Assembly (NCBI GenBank): GCA_013821525.1
Contig: JACDGR010000173.1
Span: 1-7,068 of the forward strand
Reading direction: 5' to 3'
Source of the DNA: Actinomycetota bacterium
GTDB lineage: Bacteria; Actinomycetota; Thermoleophilia; Gaiellales; Gaiellaceae
Length of the DNA stretch: 7,068 bases
The notes beneath the pieces were generated by a model, which worked only from the letters and a program-made list of their open reading frames with translations, had not been told where the DNA came from and ran no database searches. A program made the translations under genes and the position numbers. Shown here in pieces: positions 1 to 5,877 of the stretch. How positions within the stretch are numbered: position 1 is the first letter of the stretch; each line of letters opens with the position of its first letter.

Positions 1-112
1 GTTCTAGCGCACCCGGAGGCGCGTCACACCTGCAACCCCTGCGTGACGCTTCGGACACGGAGGCTGCCGCCGGCCATGTCTCGTTGCGCACGGAAGATCG
101 GGGCGGGGTCTC

Positions 113-922
113 TCAGAAGAAGAACTGGCGCCACGCGGTCCACCAGTCCTCGGCGCGCGAGGCGATCTGGCGTGACTCGGTGATCTCGACACCCGGCCGG
201 TAGCGGTACTTCTCGACGTGGTCAGACGTGTTGAAGTCGACGAGGATCTCGCACGGCGAGCCAGGGTCATAGGGCTCGACCGCCGAGAGATCTGCGAGGG
301 CGGTGCGCGCGCCTGCCTCGATCAGCTCGCGCGCCCTCGGCCCCGGCAGCTGGCGTGCGCTGAATCGGCCGAGTCCCTGTTTGACGGACACCGTCGTCAG
401 CCTGCTGCCCAGGAGCGCCGTTCCTTCGCGACAGGCAGCCTCATCGCCCGTCACGAGCAGCACCGGGCACCCCCACGTGCCGCAGAGCGCCGCGTTGATG
501 CCGGCCTCGCCCACCTCGACGCCGTTGAAGCGCAGGCGCCACCAGGACGAGCCGCTGACGGTATGCGCCAGGACGCCGTCGCGCGTGCCGGCCATCGCGT
601 GCATCCCGACGAAGAGCGCCGCGTCGACGCCCGCCTCCAGGAACGCCGTGTACTCCGTCCACTCGTTCTGAACGACGTACTCGCACGCCGGGTCGAGCTC
701 CTCCGGGATCAGCGAGTTGAACGTCCACCCTTCGCCCGCCCCGTGACAGTCCATGACCACGATCTCCGTCGCGCCCGCCGCTTTCGCTCCGCGCACGGCG
801 GCGTTGATCTCGCCGGTGTACAGCCGTCGCCCTTCCTCGTACATGGCGTGGCCGCCGGTCACCTGCTGCCACTTGACGATTCCGGCGACGCCCTCCATGT
901 CGCTGACGATGAAGACCTTCAT
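113..922 (-). CDS. dppA: M55 family D-aminopeptidase (DppA-like)
   Basis: A 269-residue zinc peptidase of family M55, whose Bacillus member DppA removes N-terminal D-amino acids from short peptides and forms a ring-shaped decamer in the cytoplasm. The family's metal and catalytic residues are all visible: SDMEG with D8 and E10 at the N-terminus, H60 in MDCHGAGE, H108 in GMHAM, the putative nucleophile H120 in LAHTVSG, and E139 in VGEAGIN. Length matches the roughly 270 residues of DppA. The ATG start overlaps the stop of the upstream asparaginase as ATGA, and starting here gives the family's MKVFIVSDMEG opening. A TAGGCT box seven bases upstream suggests it may also have its own leaderless transcript. 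No dipeptide transporter genes are adjacent, unlike Bacillus dpp. The substrate, possibly D-Ala peptides from cell-wall turnover, is inferred. Confidence 0.93.
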   Translation of the reverse strand: MKVFIVSDMEGVAGIVKWQQVTGGHAMYEEGRRLYTGEINAAVRGAKAAGATEIVVMDCHGAGEGWTFNSLIPEELDPACEYVVQNEWTEYTAFLEAGVDAALFVGMHAMAGTRDGVLAHTVSGSSWWRLRFNGVEVGEAGINAALCGTWGCPVLLVTGDEAACREGTALLGSRLTTVSVKQGLGRFSARQLPGPRARELIEAGARTALADLSAVEPYDPGSPCEILVDFNTSDHVEKYRYRPGVEITESRQIASRAEDWWTAWRQFFF

Positions 923-1728
923 GCGATCGAGCCTACGACTTCGTCGAGGCTGTTGGTCACCTCGACCGTGCGAAACGCGTCGATGCCGAGCACCTGGCCG
1001 AGCGCAGGCCGCAGCGCGCGCGTCGAACCGTCCTCGACCTTGAACGCCCAGCCGGCACCGTCGGGCGAGAGCGCAGTGAAGAGGCCCTCGGCGCCGCGCT
1101 TCGCGACCCAGCCGGGGAGCGCCTGCATGAAGTCGGTGTCGTCGGCTCCCTCGCCGCCGATCAGCTCGGGCCGCGCGCGCATCGCAGCGACGATCGGCTC
1201 GGGCAGCGTCGTGAAGACCTCGGCCATGCGGGAGAGCGGCATTGCGTACGTGGGAACGCCGCACCCGTCGATCGCCCCCACGCCGGGCCCGACCACGGCT
1301 GCGATGCGCCGCTGCAGCGGATGATCCGGATCGCGATACGGGTGCGGTGGCCAGCCGTGCGCGACGCACGCCGCGAGCATCCCTGCGTGCTTGCCTGAGC
1401 AATTGTGGCCGAGCTTGCCGTCGGGACGGCCGGGCTGGGTCCCGTTCTCCAGATCGTCGACCTGCGCGCCAGCGCGCGCAAGCAGCGCGCGCACCGCGGC
1501 CAGCTGCGCCGGCTCGGCCTGGTGGGATGCGCACGCGATCGCGAGCTCCTCGACCGGCAGGTCGTCGTACCCCTCGAGGAGCGGCACAGCCTGTAGCGGC
1601 TTCATCGACGAGCGCAGGTGACAGACAAGGTCGTCGCCTGCCTGATGCCCGTCGGTCGATACGACATGCACGTGGTGCACCGCCTCGACGGTGCTGCCAC
1701 GTCGCACGGTTACCCTGATGGCGTCCAT
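919..1728 (-). CDS. Asparaginase II family protein (L-asparaginase, Rhizobium etli type)
   Basis: A 269-residue member of the asparaginase II family (Pfam Asparaginase_II), unrelated in fold to E. coli AnsA/AnsB and expected to hydrolyse L-asparagine to aspartate and ammonia in the cytoplasm. The two Ser-Lys pairs described for the R. etli enzyme have clear counterparts: S40-x-x-K43 in SSMKP, S68 in ACASH, and K230 in WAFKVEDG. The zinc-site residues match C110-x-x-K113 in NCSGKHAGM and C156 in DGCGVPT. It is shorter than the approximately 330-370 residue relatives, mainly by compact ends. An in-frame TAG lies four codons upstream of the ATG, so this is the first possible start. No Shine-Dalgarno is seen and a TAGGCT box sits nine bases upstream, favouring a leaderless message. 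Its stop overlaps the D-aminopeptidase start, so the two are probably co-expressed for amide and peptide nitrogen recovery. Confidence 0.92.
   Translation of the reverse strand: MDAIRVTVRRGSTVEAVHHVHVVSTDGHQAGDDLVCHLRSSMKPLQAVPLLEGYDDLPVEELAIACASHQAEPAQLAAVRALLARAGAQVDDLENGTQPGRPDGKLGHNCSGKHAGMLAACVAHGWPPHPYRDPDHPLQRRIAAVVGPGVGAIDGCGVPTYAMPLSRMAEVFTTLPEPIVAAMRARPELIGGEGADDTDFMQALPGWVAKRGAEGLFTALSPDGAGWAFKVEDGSTRALRPALGQVLGIDAFRTVEVTNSLDEVVGSIA
930..935 (-). promoter_or_regulatory. Putative leaderless -10 box of the D-aminopeptidase gene
   Basis: TAGGCT on the minus strand lies seven bases before the ATG at 922, inside the last codons of the asparaginase gene. It matches the actinobacterial TANNNT -10 pattern, and the spacing would place the transcript start at or next to the start codon. 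The same hexamer precedes the asparaginase start. A GTGACC sequence 19 bases further upstream is only a weak -35 match. Being inside coding sequence, it could be chance. Confidence 0.4.
1711..1716 (+). promoter_or_regulatory. Possible -10 box for the glycosylase gene
   Basis: TACCCT fits TANNNT and would give a transcript start near 1723 and a leader of about 22 bases containing the GAGGGAG ribosome site. It lies inside the 5' coding end of the divergent asparaginase gene. No convincing -35 is visible, so this is tentative. Confidence 0.25.
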
Positions 1729-1732
1729 CGCC

Positions 1733-1739
1733 GAGGGAG
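1733..1739 (+). promoter_or_regulatory. Ribosome binding site for the TTG start of the glycosylase
   Basis: GAGGGAG ends five bases before the TTG at 1745. It is one of only three clear Shine-Dalgarno sites in the window. It supports the first of two tandem TTG codons as the start. Confidence 0.6.
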
Positions 1740-1743
1740 CCTA
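1738..1743 (-). promoter_or_regulatory. Putative leaderless -10 box of the asparaginase gene
   Basis: TAGGCT on the minus strand, nine bases before the ATG at 1728. The start has no Shine-Dalgarno sequence, and the hexamer-to-start distance fits transcription beginning within a base or two of the ATG. The -35 region would lie inside the divergent glycosylase gene, where TTCGAC with a 19-base spacer is the best but poor match. The box itself overlaps the start region of the divergent gene. Confidence 0.5.
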
Positions 1744-1744
1744 G

Positions 1745-2572
1745 TTGCCCGAGTTGCCCGAGGTCGAAGCCTGGCGGCGCCAGCTCGATCCGCTCGTCAA
1801 GACGTCTCCGGTCGAGCAGGCCGGGCCGGCGCACATCGCAACGCTGAAGACGTTCGACCCGCCGATCTCGACGCTCGACGGGCAGTCACTTGCAGGCGTC
1901 GAGCGGCGCGGCAAGCGCTTCCTGATCCCGACCTCGGGCGGCGAGCTCGTTCTGATGGTGCACCTGATGAGCGCCGGGCGTCTCAAGTACATCGCACCCG
2001 GCGGCAAGGCGGCCAAGTCCCCTGCATTCCGCACACGGTTCGCGGACGGCGGCGAGCTGCAGCTGACCGAAGCCGGCAAGAAGAAGCGCGCAGGCGTCTG
2101 GCTGCTGCGGCCAGATGCACTCCGCGACGAGCTGGCGCATCTCGGGCCCGAAGCGGACGGTCTCTCCGACGACGACGTCGCGCGGATCCTCGGCTCGGAC
2201 TCGCGGCGTCTGCACTCACTGCTCCGCGACCAGCGCCTGATCGCCGGCATCGGCCGCGCGTGGGCGAACGAGATCCTCTGGGCGGCAAAGCTCTCGCCCT
2301 ACGCGCTCTCCGGCCAGGTCGACGACGAGGGAACCGCTCGGCTCGCTACAGCAATTCGCGAGGAGCTCGCGCGGGGGCTCGACCTGCGCTTGCAGGGCGC
2401 GAACGACGAGACGACCTACCGCGTGCACCGCAAGCTCGGCGCGCCGTGCGCACGCTGCGGGACACCGCTCGCACAAGTCGACTTCGAGGAGCACACGATC
2501 TTCTATTGCCCAACGTGCCAGACCGACGGCCGAGTCCTCAAGGATCGCCGCATGTCCCGCCTCCTGAAATGA
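1745..2572 (+). CDS. Fpg/Nei family DNA glycosylase with H2TH domain and zinc finger
   Basis: A 275-residue base-excision repair glycosylase/AP lyase of the formamidopyrimidine-DNA glycosylase family, acting on oxidised bases in DNA. The N-terminus MPELPEVE gives the catalytic P2 and E3, and K57 in RRGKRFL matches the conserved lysine of E. coli Fpg. HLMSAGRL (74-81) is the usual core strand. The helix-two-turn-helix is at about 158-176 (LLRDQRLIAGIGRAWANE), with R171 replacing the usual Asn of GIGNxYA. The zinc finger uses C235, C238, C255 and C258. The finger turn reads EEHTIFYCP where canonical MutM has a Gly-Arg pair, and about 16 residues follow the last Cys, so this is probably a paralogous actinobacterial Fpg/Nei type rather than true MutM. 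The TTG start is fixed by the need for P2. It overlaps the next gene as ATGA. Confidence 0.93.
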   Translation: MPELPEVEAWRRQLDPLVKTSPVEQAGPAHIATLKTFDPPISTLDGQSLAGVERRGKRFLIPTSGGELVLMVHLMSAGRLKYIAPGGKAAKSPAFRTRFADGGELQLTEAGKKKRAGVWLLRPDALRDELAHLGPEADGLSDDDVARILGSDSRRLHSLLRDQRLIAGIGRAWANEILWAAKLSPYALSGQVDDEGTARLATAIREELARGLDLRLQGANDETTYRVHRKLGAPCARCGTPLAQVDFEEHTIFYCPTCQTDGRVLKDRRMSRLLK

Positions 2573-2937
2573 GAACGGCCGTGCTGCTCCTCGCGCTCTT
2601 GGCGCTTGCCGGCTGCGGTACCAAGAAGCCGTCGGCCTACTCACGCGAGAACACCGCGCTCCTCGCGACGATCCCGGTGTACCCAGGTGCTGCCGCTCCG
2701 AAGACGACGGCGGGCGTCAGCTCGAACACCGAGTTCGGCGCCCGCGACTGGACGCTGCCGGCTCACTCGGACCCCGAGACGGTCGTCGCGTGGTACGTGC
2801 CGCGCCTTCAGCGGGCTGGGTGGCGGATCACCGGCAAGGACCTTGGCACGATCCGCGCCGCCCGGCGCTCGGCCACGGTCGTCGTCGGTGTCCGCGGCCG
2901 GACGCTGGAGGTGCTCGCGAACGCCCGCGGCGTCTGA
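2569..2937 (+). CDS. Small predicted lipoprotein of unknown function
   Basis: A 122-residue exported protein. Residues 1-15 form a signal peptide (MRT followed by a Leu/Ala core) ending in a textbook lipobox LAGC with C16 as the lipidated cysteine, so it should be anchored on the outer face of the membrane. The mature part has IPVYPGA at 35-41, a WTLP segment near 61-64, and a helix around 68-85 (ETVVAWYVPRLQRAGW) followed by two predicted strands. This 'YPGA ... YY/WY-x-x-x-L-x-x-x-GW' pattern recurs in small actinobacterial secreted proteins, but I know no assigned function. The ATG overlaps the glycosylase stop as ATGA and has no ribosome site of its own, implying translational coupling. 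The link to DNA repair is positional only. Confidence 0.82.
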   Translation: MRTAVLLLALLALAGCGTKKPSAYSRENTALLATIPVYPGAAAPKTTAGVSSNTEFGARDWTLPAHSDPETVVAWYVPRLQRAGWRITGKDLGTIRAARRSATVVVGVRGRTLEVLANARGV

Positions 2938-2946
2938 CCCACCGGT

Positions 2947-2952
2947 TAGCCT
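2947..2952 (+). promoter_or_regulatory. Putative leaderless -10 box of the thymidine kinase gene
   Basis: TAGCCT lies eight bases before the GTG at 2961, in the 23-base gap after the lipoprotein stop. The following bases (CCCTCCGC) closely resemble those between the asparaginase box and its start (CCCTCGGCG). No Shine-Dalgarno precedes this GTG, which favours a leaderless transcript and an independent promoter for the gene. Confidence 0.5.
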
Positions 2953-2960
2953 CCCTCCGC

Positions 2961-3583
<623 letters not shown>

Positions 3584-3587
<4 letters not shown>

Positions 3588-3745
3588 GAAGCTAAAGCGA
3601 CCCGGCGCTGCGTCCACACCGCGGCCGCCAGGATCAGCGCAAGCCCGACCCCGAGGAAGATCGACGTCTCGTTCAGCTGCAGCGTCCAGAAGCTGCTGGC
3701 GGGGATGTAGGTCGCGTGGCTGTAGGCGGCCTGGACCGGGGCGGC
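3584..3745 (-). pseudogene. Separated C-terminal end of the ABC permease, beyond an in-frame TGA
   Basis: Directly after the TGA at 3748-3746 the same reading frame stays open for 53 residues to a TAG at 3586-3584. The translation includes YIPASSFWTLQ, a sequence typical of the last extracellular loop of this permease family, followed by one hydrophobic segment (about residues 30-44: FLGVGLALILAAAVW) and a basic tail TQRRVA. This is the final membrane helix missing from the upstream product. Keeping a clean frame and sensible sequence suggests that the lesion is recent, or that the TGA is read through or is a sequencing error. The end overlaps the thymidine kinase stop codon by four bases, tail to tail. 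Confidence 0.75.
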
Positions 3746-4525
3746 TCAGCGTGACCCGGCGCAGCGAAGCGCGCTGAACGGGATCTGATGCCCGAAGCGG
3801 TCGCTCGGGAACTCGTTCAGCACCCAGGCATGGTGCAGCGCCGTCGGCTCGCCCGATCGCTTCGAGCCGGACAGGTTCCAGGTGATGCTCGAGGGAGACA
3901 GGAGCCGCTGCCGTAGCCACGTGTCGACGAACACCCGCGCGATCACGTACACGACGAACGAGACGGCGGTTGCGGCGACCGCACGCCGCCAGACGACGCC
4001 GATCGCGAGTGCAAGCCCGAGCGCGAACAGCGCATAGCCGAACACGACGGTTCCCTCGGAGTCGAACACGTTGTTCCCCATGCGGCCGTCAAACCGGCCG
4101 AGCGGCTGATGCCACCACGTCAGCAACTGCGTCAGCAGCAGCGCGACCGCCGTCACGATCGTGACGCTCAGCGCGAGCTTGACGACGATCCAGCGGGTAC
4201 GGCTGATGCTCTGCGTCCACGCAAGCCTGAACGTTCCCTGCTCCAGATCGAGCACGAACGGGGCTGCAAGCACCACCCCGATGCCTGGGGCGAGCGTCAG
4301 CCACGCCAACAGGCTGTTCAGGCCGTCGAATCGAGCCGTGAATGCCCCGATCGCGTGCCCACAGCCGCTCGAAGGGTGCGCAAGGTTGCACGTGCCGAGG
4401 CCGTCGTGGTCATAGACGGACGCCATGTGCAACCCCGTCGGGACGATGAGCAACGCGATCACGGCGACGATCACGGCCGTGATCAGCAACTCGGTCCGCT
4501 GCTGACGCCAACCCAGCCAGATCAC
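3746..4525 (-). CDS. ABC transporter permease (YtrC/ABC-2-like), truncated by in-frame stop
   Basis: A 259-residue membrane protein, the channel partner of the adjacent ATPase. The start is the GTG at 4525, which overlaps the ATPase stop as GTGA and gives VIWLGWRQQRTELL, the usual cytoplasmic opening of these actinobacterial permeases. Predicted membrane segments are at about 11-33, 70-92, 113-136, 158-178 and 180-200. The conserved loop LEQGTFRLAWTQSISRTRW (about 94-112) is the likely ATPase-coupling region. An extracellular loop holds C46 and C55. The frame stops at TGA 3746, although the family's last loop and sixth helix continue in the same frame for 53 more residues; full length would be 313. 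No own ribosome site is seen, so translation is probably coupled to the ATPase. The substrate is unknown. Confidence 0.8.
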   Translation of the reverse strand: MIWLGWRQQRTELLITAVIVAVIALLIVPTGLHMASVYDHDGLGTCNLAHPSSGCGHAIGAFTARFDGLNSLLAWLTLAPGIGVVLAAPFVLDLEQGTFRLAWTQSISRTRWIVVKLALSVTIVTAVALLLTQLLTWWHQPLGRFDGRMGNNVFDSEGTVVFGYALFALGLALAIGVVWRRAVAATAVSFVVYVIARVFVDTWLRQRLLSPSSITWNLSGSKRSGEPTALHHAWVLNEFPSDRFGHQIPFSALRCAGSR

Positions 4526-5087
4526 GACGCCACCGCCGTGCTCATGCCGTCCTCGAGATACGCGAGCACGACCTCCTCCAGGTCGACGTCGTGCAATTGC
4601 CAGGACGCGTCGTAGACGTGCCCGTTCGCGCGAACGAGGAGCGTCGTCTGGCGCGCCGTTGGCTGGCGCGAACCACGTCGTGCACGCGTGCGATATCCAC
4701 TGCATCGCTCCGGGGGCCGACGAGCACGCGGTGACTCCCAAGGATCTCATCGATCGGACCGACGAGCTGCGTGTGCGCGTGCGACAGGATCACGAGGTGG
4801 TCGCAGACGCGCTCGAGCTCGGCGACGATGTGCGAAGCGAGCACGACCGTCATCCCGGTCTCGGCGACCGCTTCCATCACGGCCTGCAGGAACTGACGGC
4901 GCGCGAGCGGGTCGAGTGAAGCGACGGGCTCGTCCAGGAGGAGTAGATCCGGGCGCTTCGCGAGCGCGAGGGTCAGCGCCACCTGTGCCTGCTGCCCGCC
5001 CGAGAGCCGTCCGACCTTCTGCGTGAGCGGCAAGCCGAGCGCCTCGATTCGCGCCCGCGCACCCGCATCGTCCCAGGTCGGGTTCAC
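4522..5087 (-). pseudogene. ABC transporter ATPase, C-terminal part after a frameshift
   Basis: This part resumes at NPTWDDAGARARI and holds the ABC signature LSGGQ in GRLSGGQQAQVAL, Walker B LLLLDEPVASLDP, and the H-loop in VVLASHIVAELERVCDHLV. The open frame runs on to a stop at 4542, but from about residue 140 its sequence turns arginine-rich and loses family likeness. From roughly 4662 downward another frame gives RQTTLLVRANGHVYD, then LHDVDLEEVVLAYLEDGM, the normal end of this ATPase family, stopping at TGA 4522. One missing base near 4660-4664 (an AGCC that fits AGCCC) reconciles the frames. The 4522 stop overlaps the permease GTG as GTGA, confirming it as the original end. Confidence 0.8.
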
Positions 5088-5398
5088 CTGCGCCCGACCT
5101 GAAGCGTCTCGGCGATCGTGAAGCTCCGGTAGAGCGGATGCTCCTGCCCGACGAACCCGACGCGCGGAAGGACGGCCACGTCATCACGCCGAGGCGCGTG
5201 TCCGAGCACGAAGACCTCACCCTCCGTTGGATCGATCAGCCCGACCGCGAGCTGTAGGAGCGTCGTCTTCCCAGCGCCGTTCGGCCCGACGAGCGCCGTC
5301 ACCGACCCGGCCGGGACGTCGAGCGTGCAGTCGCGCAGAGCCCAGTTGGCGCCGTACCGCTTGCCGAGCTGTTCGGTGCGGAGGGCAGGGGCGGTCAT
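5084..5398 (-). pseudogene. ABC transporter ATPase (YtrB-like), N-terminal part ending in a frameshift
   Basis: The nucleotide-binding subunit of the transporter starts at ATG 5398, overlapping the regulator stop as ATGA. Walker A is GPNGAGKTT at about residues 38-46 and the Q-loop is FVGQEHPLYRSFTIAETL. The frame then ends at TGA 5084 just after ETLQVGRR, whereas family members continue into a G-A-x-x-N-P-x-W-D segment. That segment appears at once in a neighbouring frame (NPTWDDAG). Restoring one G in the 5085-5095 region (GGGCGCAGG) rejoins them, for example as VGAQVNPTW. The region 5398-4522 is 877 bases, two short of a multiple of three, exactly fitting two single-base losses and a 292-residue original product. 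As written, neither piece can be a working ATPase. Confidence 0.82.
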
Positions 5399-5787
5399 GC
5401 GACGCGGGCCGCCGCCTGGGGCCAGACCGTGTCCGCGAAGAGCGCAGCGAGCGCGTCGTTGTCGAGACCTGCTTTGCGTGCCCGAACGATCCACAGGCGT
5501 AGCGCCGACCGCAGCTCATCCACGTCCTCGAGCGGTGGGCCTGGGGGCTGCTCGCAGACGAACGTGCCGATCCCCCGCCGCCCCTCCACGAGCCCCTCGT
5601 GGTCGAGCTCACGGTAGGCCTTGAGCACCGTGTTGGGGTTGATCGCGAGCGCGCCGACAACCTGCTTGACGGTCGGCAGCTGGTCTCCCGGCTCCAGCAT
5701 CCCGAGGCGGATCGCCTGGCGAACCTGCTGCACGAGCTGGAGATAGGTCGGTACGCCCGAGCGGGCGTCGAGCCGGAACTCGATCAT
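5395..5787 (-). CDS. GntR family transcriptional regulator, YtrA subfamily
   Basis: A 130-residue DNA-binding repressor, the right size for the YtrA subfamily, which has a winged-helix domain and only a short helical dimerisation tail. The winged helix spans about 1-78: VPTYLQLVQQVRQAIRLGML opens it, the helix-turn-helix is around LPTVKQVVGALAINPNTVLKAYREL (38-61), and the wing is VEGRRGIGTFV. The tail at 85-125 is helical and without a ligand-domain fold. The ATG is preceded by AAGGAG at four bases. It heads an operon with an ABC ATPase and permease, the standard partners of YtrA-type regulators, and most likely represses that operon through the 28-base palindrome over its promoter. The gene is intact although both transporter genes carry lesions. 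The inducer is unknown; in Bacillus, ytr responds to some cell-wall antibiotics. Confidence 0.92.
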   Translation of the reverse strand: MIEFRLDARSGVPTYLQLVQQVRQAIRLGMLEPGDQLPTVKQVVGALAINPNTVLKAYRELDHEGLVEGRRGIGTFVCEQPPGPPLEDVDELRSALRLWIVRARKAGLDNDALAALFADTVWPQAAARVA

Positions 5788-5791
5788 CGCA

Positions 5792-5797
5792 CTCCTT
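5792..5797 (-). promoter_or_regulatory. Ribosome binding site of the GntR gene
   Basis: AAGGAG on the minus strand, four bases before the ATG at 5787. It implies a leadered transcript of about 31 bases from the TTGACA/TATTTA promoter, unlike the leaderless starts elsewhere in the window. Confidence 0.65.
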
Positions 5798-5804
5798 ATT
5801 CGAT

Positions 5805-5832
5805 CTATTTACCTAGTTGACTAGATAAATAG
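5805..5832 (+). promoter_or_regulatory. 28-base palindromic operator, probable GntR/YtrA binding site
   Basis: The left half is CTATTTA-C-CTAGT and the right half is ACTAG-A-TAAATAG around a central TG. Twelve of thirteen base pairs between the arms match; the only mismatch is C5812 against A5825. It is strikingly AT-rich for this genome. It covers the -10 box and expected transcript start of the GntR operon, the position expected for an autorepressor operator. It ends 46 bases before the Rieske start codon, so an effect on that gene is possible. Confidence 0.75.
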
Positions 5833-5854
5833 CGCGAAGCAATCCGCCTGTCAA
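5826..5854 (-). promoter_or_regulatory. Promoter of the GntR-ABC operon
   Basis: On the minus strand, a perfect TTGACA (5854-5849) is followed by a 17-base spacer and TATTTA (5831-5826), part of the outer operator arm. The -35 is the only consensus match found in the window. The predicted transcript start near 5819 is at the centre of the palindrome, giving a leader of about 31 bases with AAGGAG. The -10 is imperfect, matching TATAAT at three positions. Confidence 0.6.
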
Positions 5855-5864
5855 GTCCGCCCGC

Positions 5865-5870
5865 TAGCGT
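5865..5870 (+). promoter_or_regulatory. Putative leaderless -10 box of the Rieske oxygenase gene
   Basis: TAGCGT lies seven bases before the ATG at 5878, with TCGGCGC between and no Shine-Dalgarno. Spacing and composition match the boxes before the asparaginase, D-aminopeptidase and thymidine kinase starts. No good -35 is visible at 17-18 bases. Confidence 0.5.
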
Positions 5871-5877
5871 TCGGCGC

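Noticed and set aside
21..49. Inverted repeat GCGTCAC ... GTGACGC downstream of the D-aminopeptidase stop, as a terminator
   Set aside because: The stem is only seven bases with a 15-base loop and no T run on the minus strand; it is too weak to call. I see nothing else in 1-112.
218..1324. A long plus-strand open frame of 368 codons opposite the D-aminopeptidase and asparaginase genes
   Set aside because: The translation is Arg/Ala/Pro-rich with no family motifs and lies antisense to two genes with complete catalytic residue sets; it is an effect of high GC content.
922..1834. An N-terminal extension of the D-aminopeptidase in an open frame reaching 1834
   Set aside because: The extra 304 residues are Arg/Ala-rich shadow of the asparaginase gene, and M55 proteins start at the metal-binding SDMEG strand.
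1618..2937. A 439-codon plus-strand frame that could be read as a fusion ending in the lipoprotein
   Set aside because: Upstream of 2569 it is the out-of-frame shadow of the glycosylase; the lipoprotein start with signal peptide and lipobox explains the real part.
3746..3748. Selenocysteine at the permease TGA
   Set aside because: The family has no conserved Cys/Sec at this point, no evident SECIS-like hairpin follows directly, and a nonsense change or error is simpler.
4522..5398. Programmed ribosomal frameshifting in the ATPase
   Set aside because: Neither break has a slippery heptamer with a downstream structure that I can see, and two separate programmed shifts in one ATPase would be without precedent that I know of.
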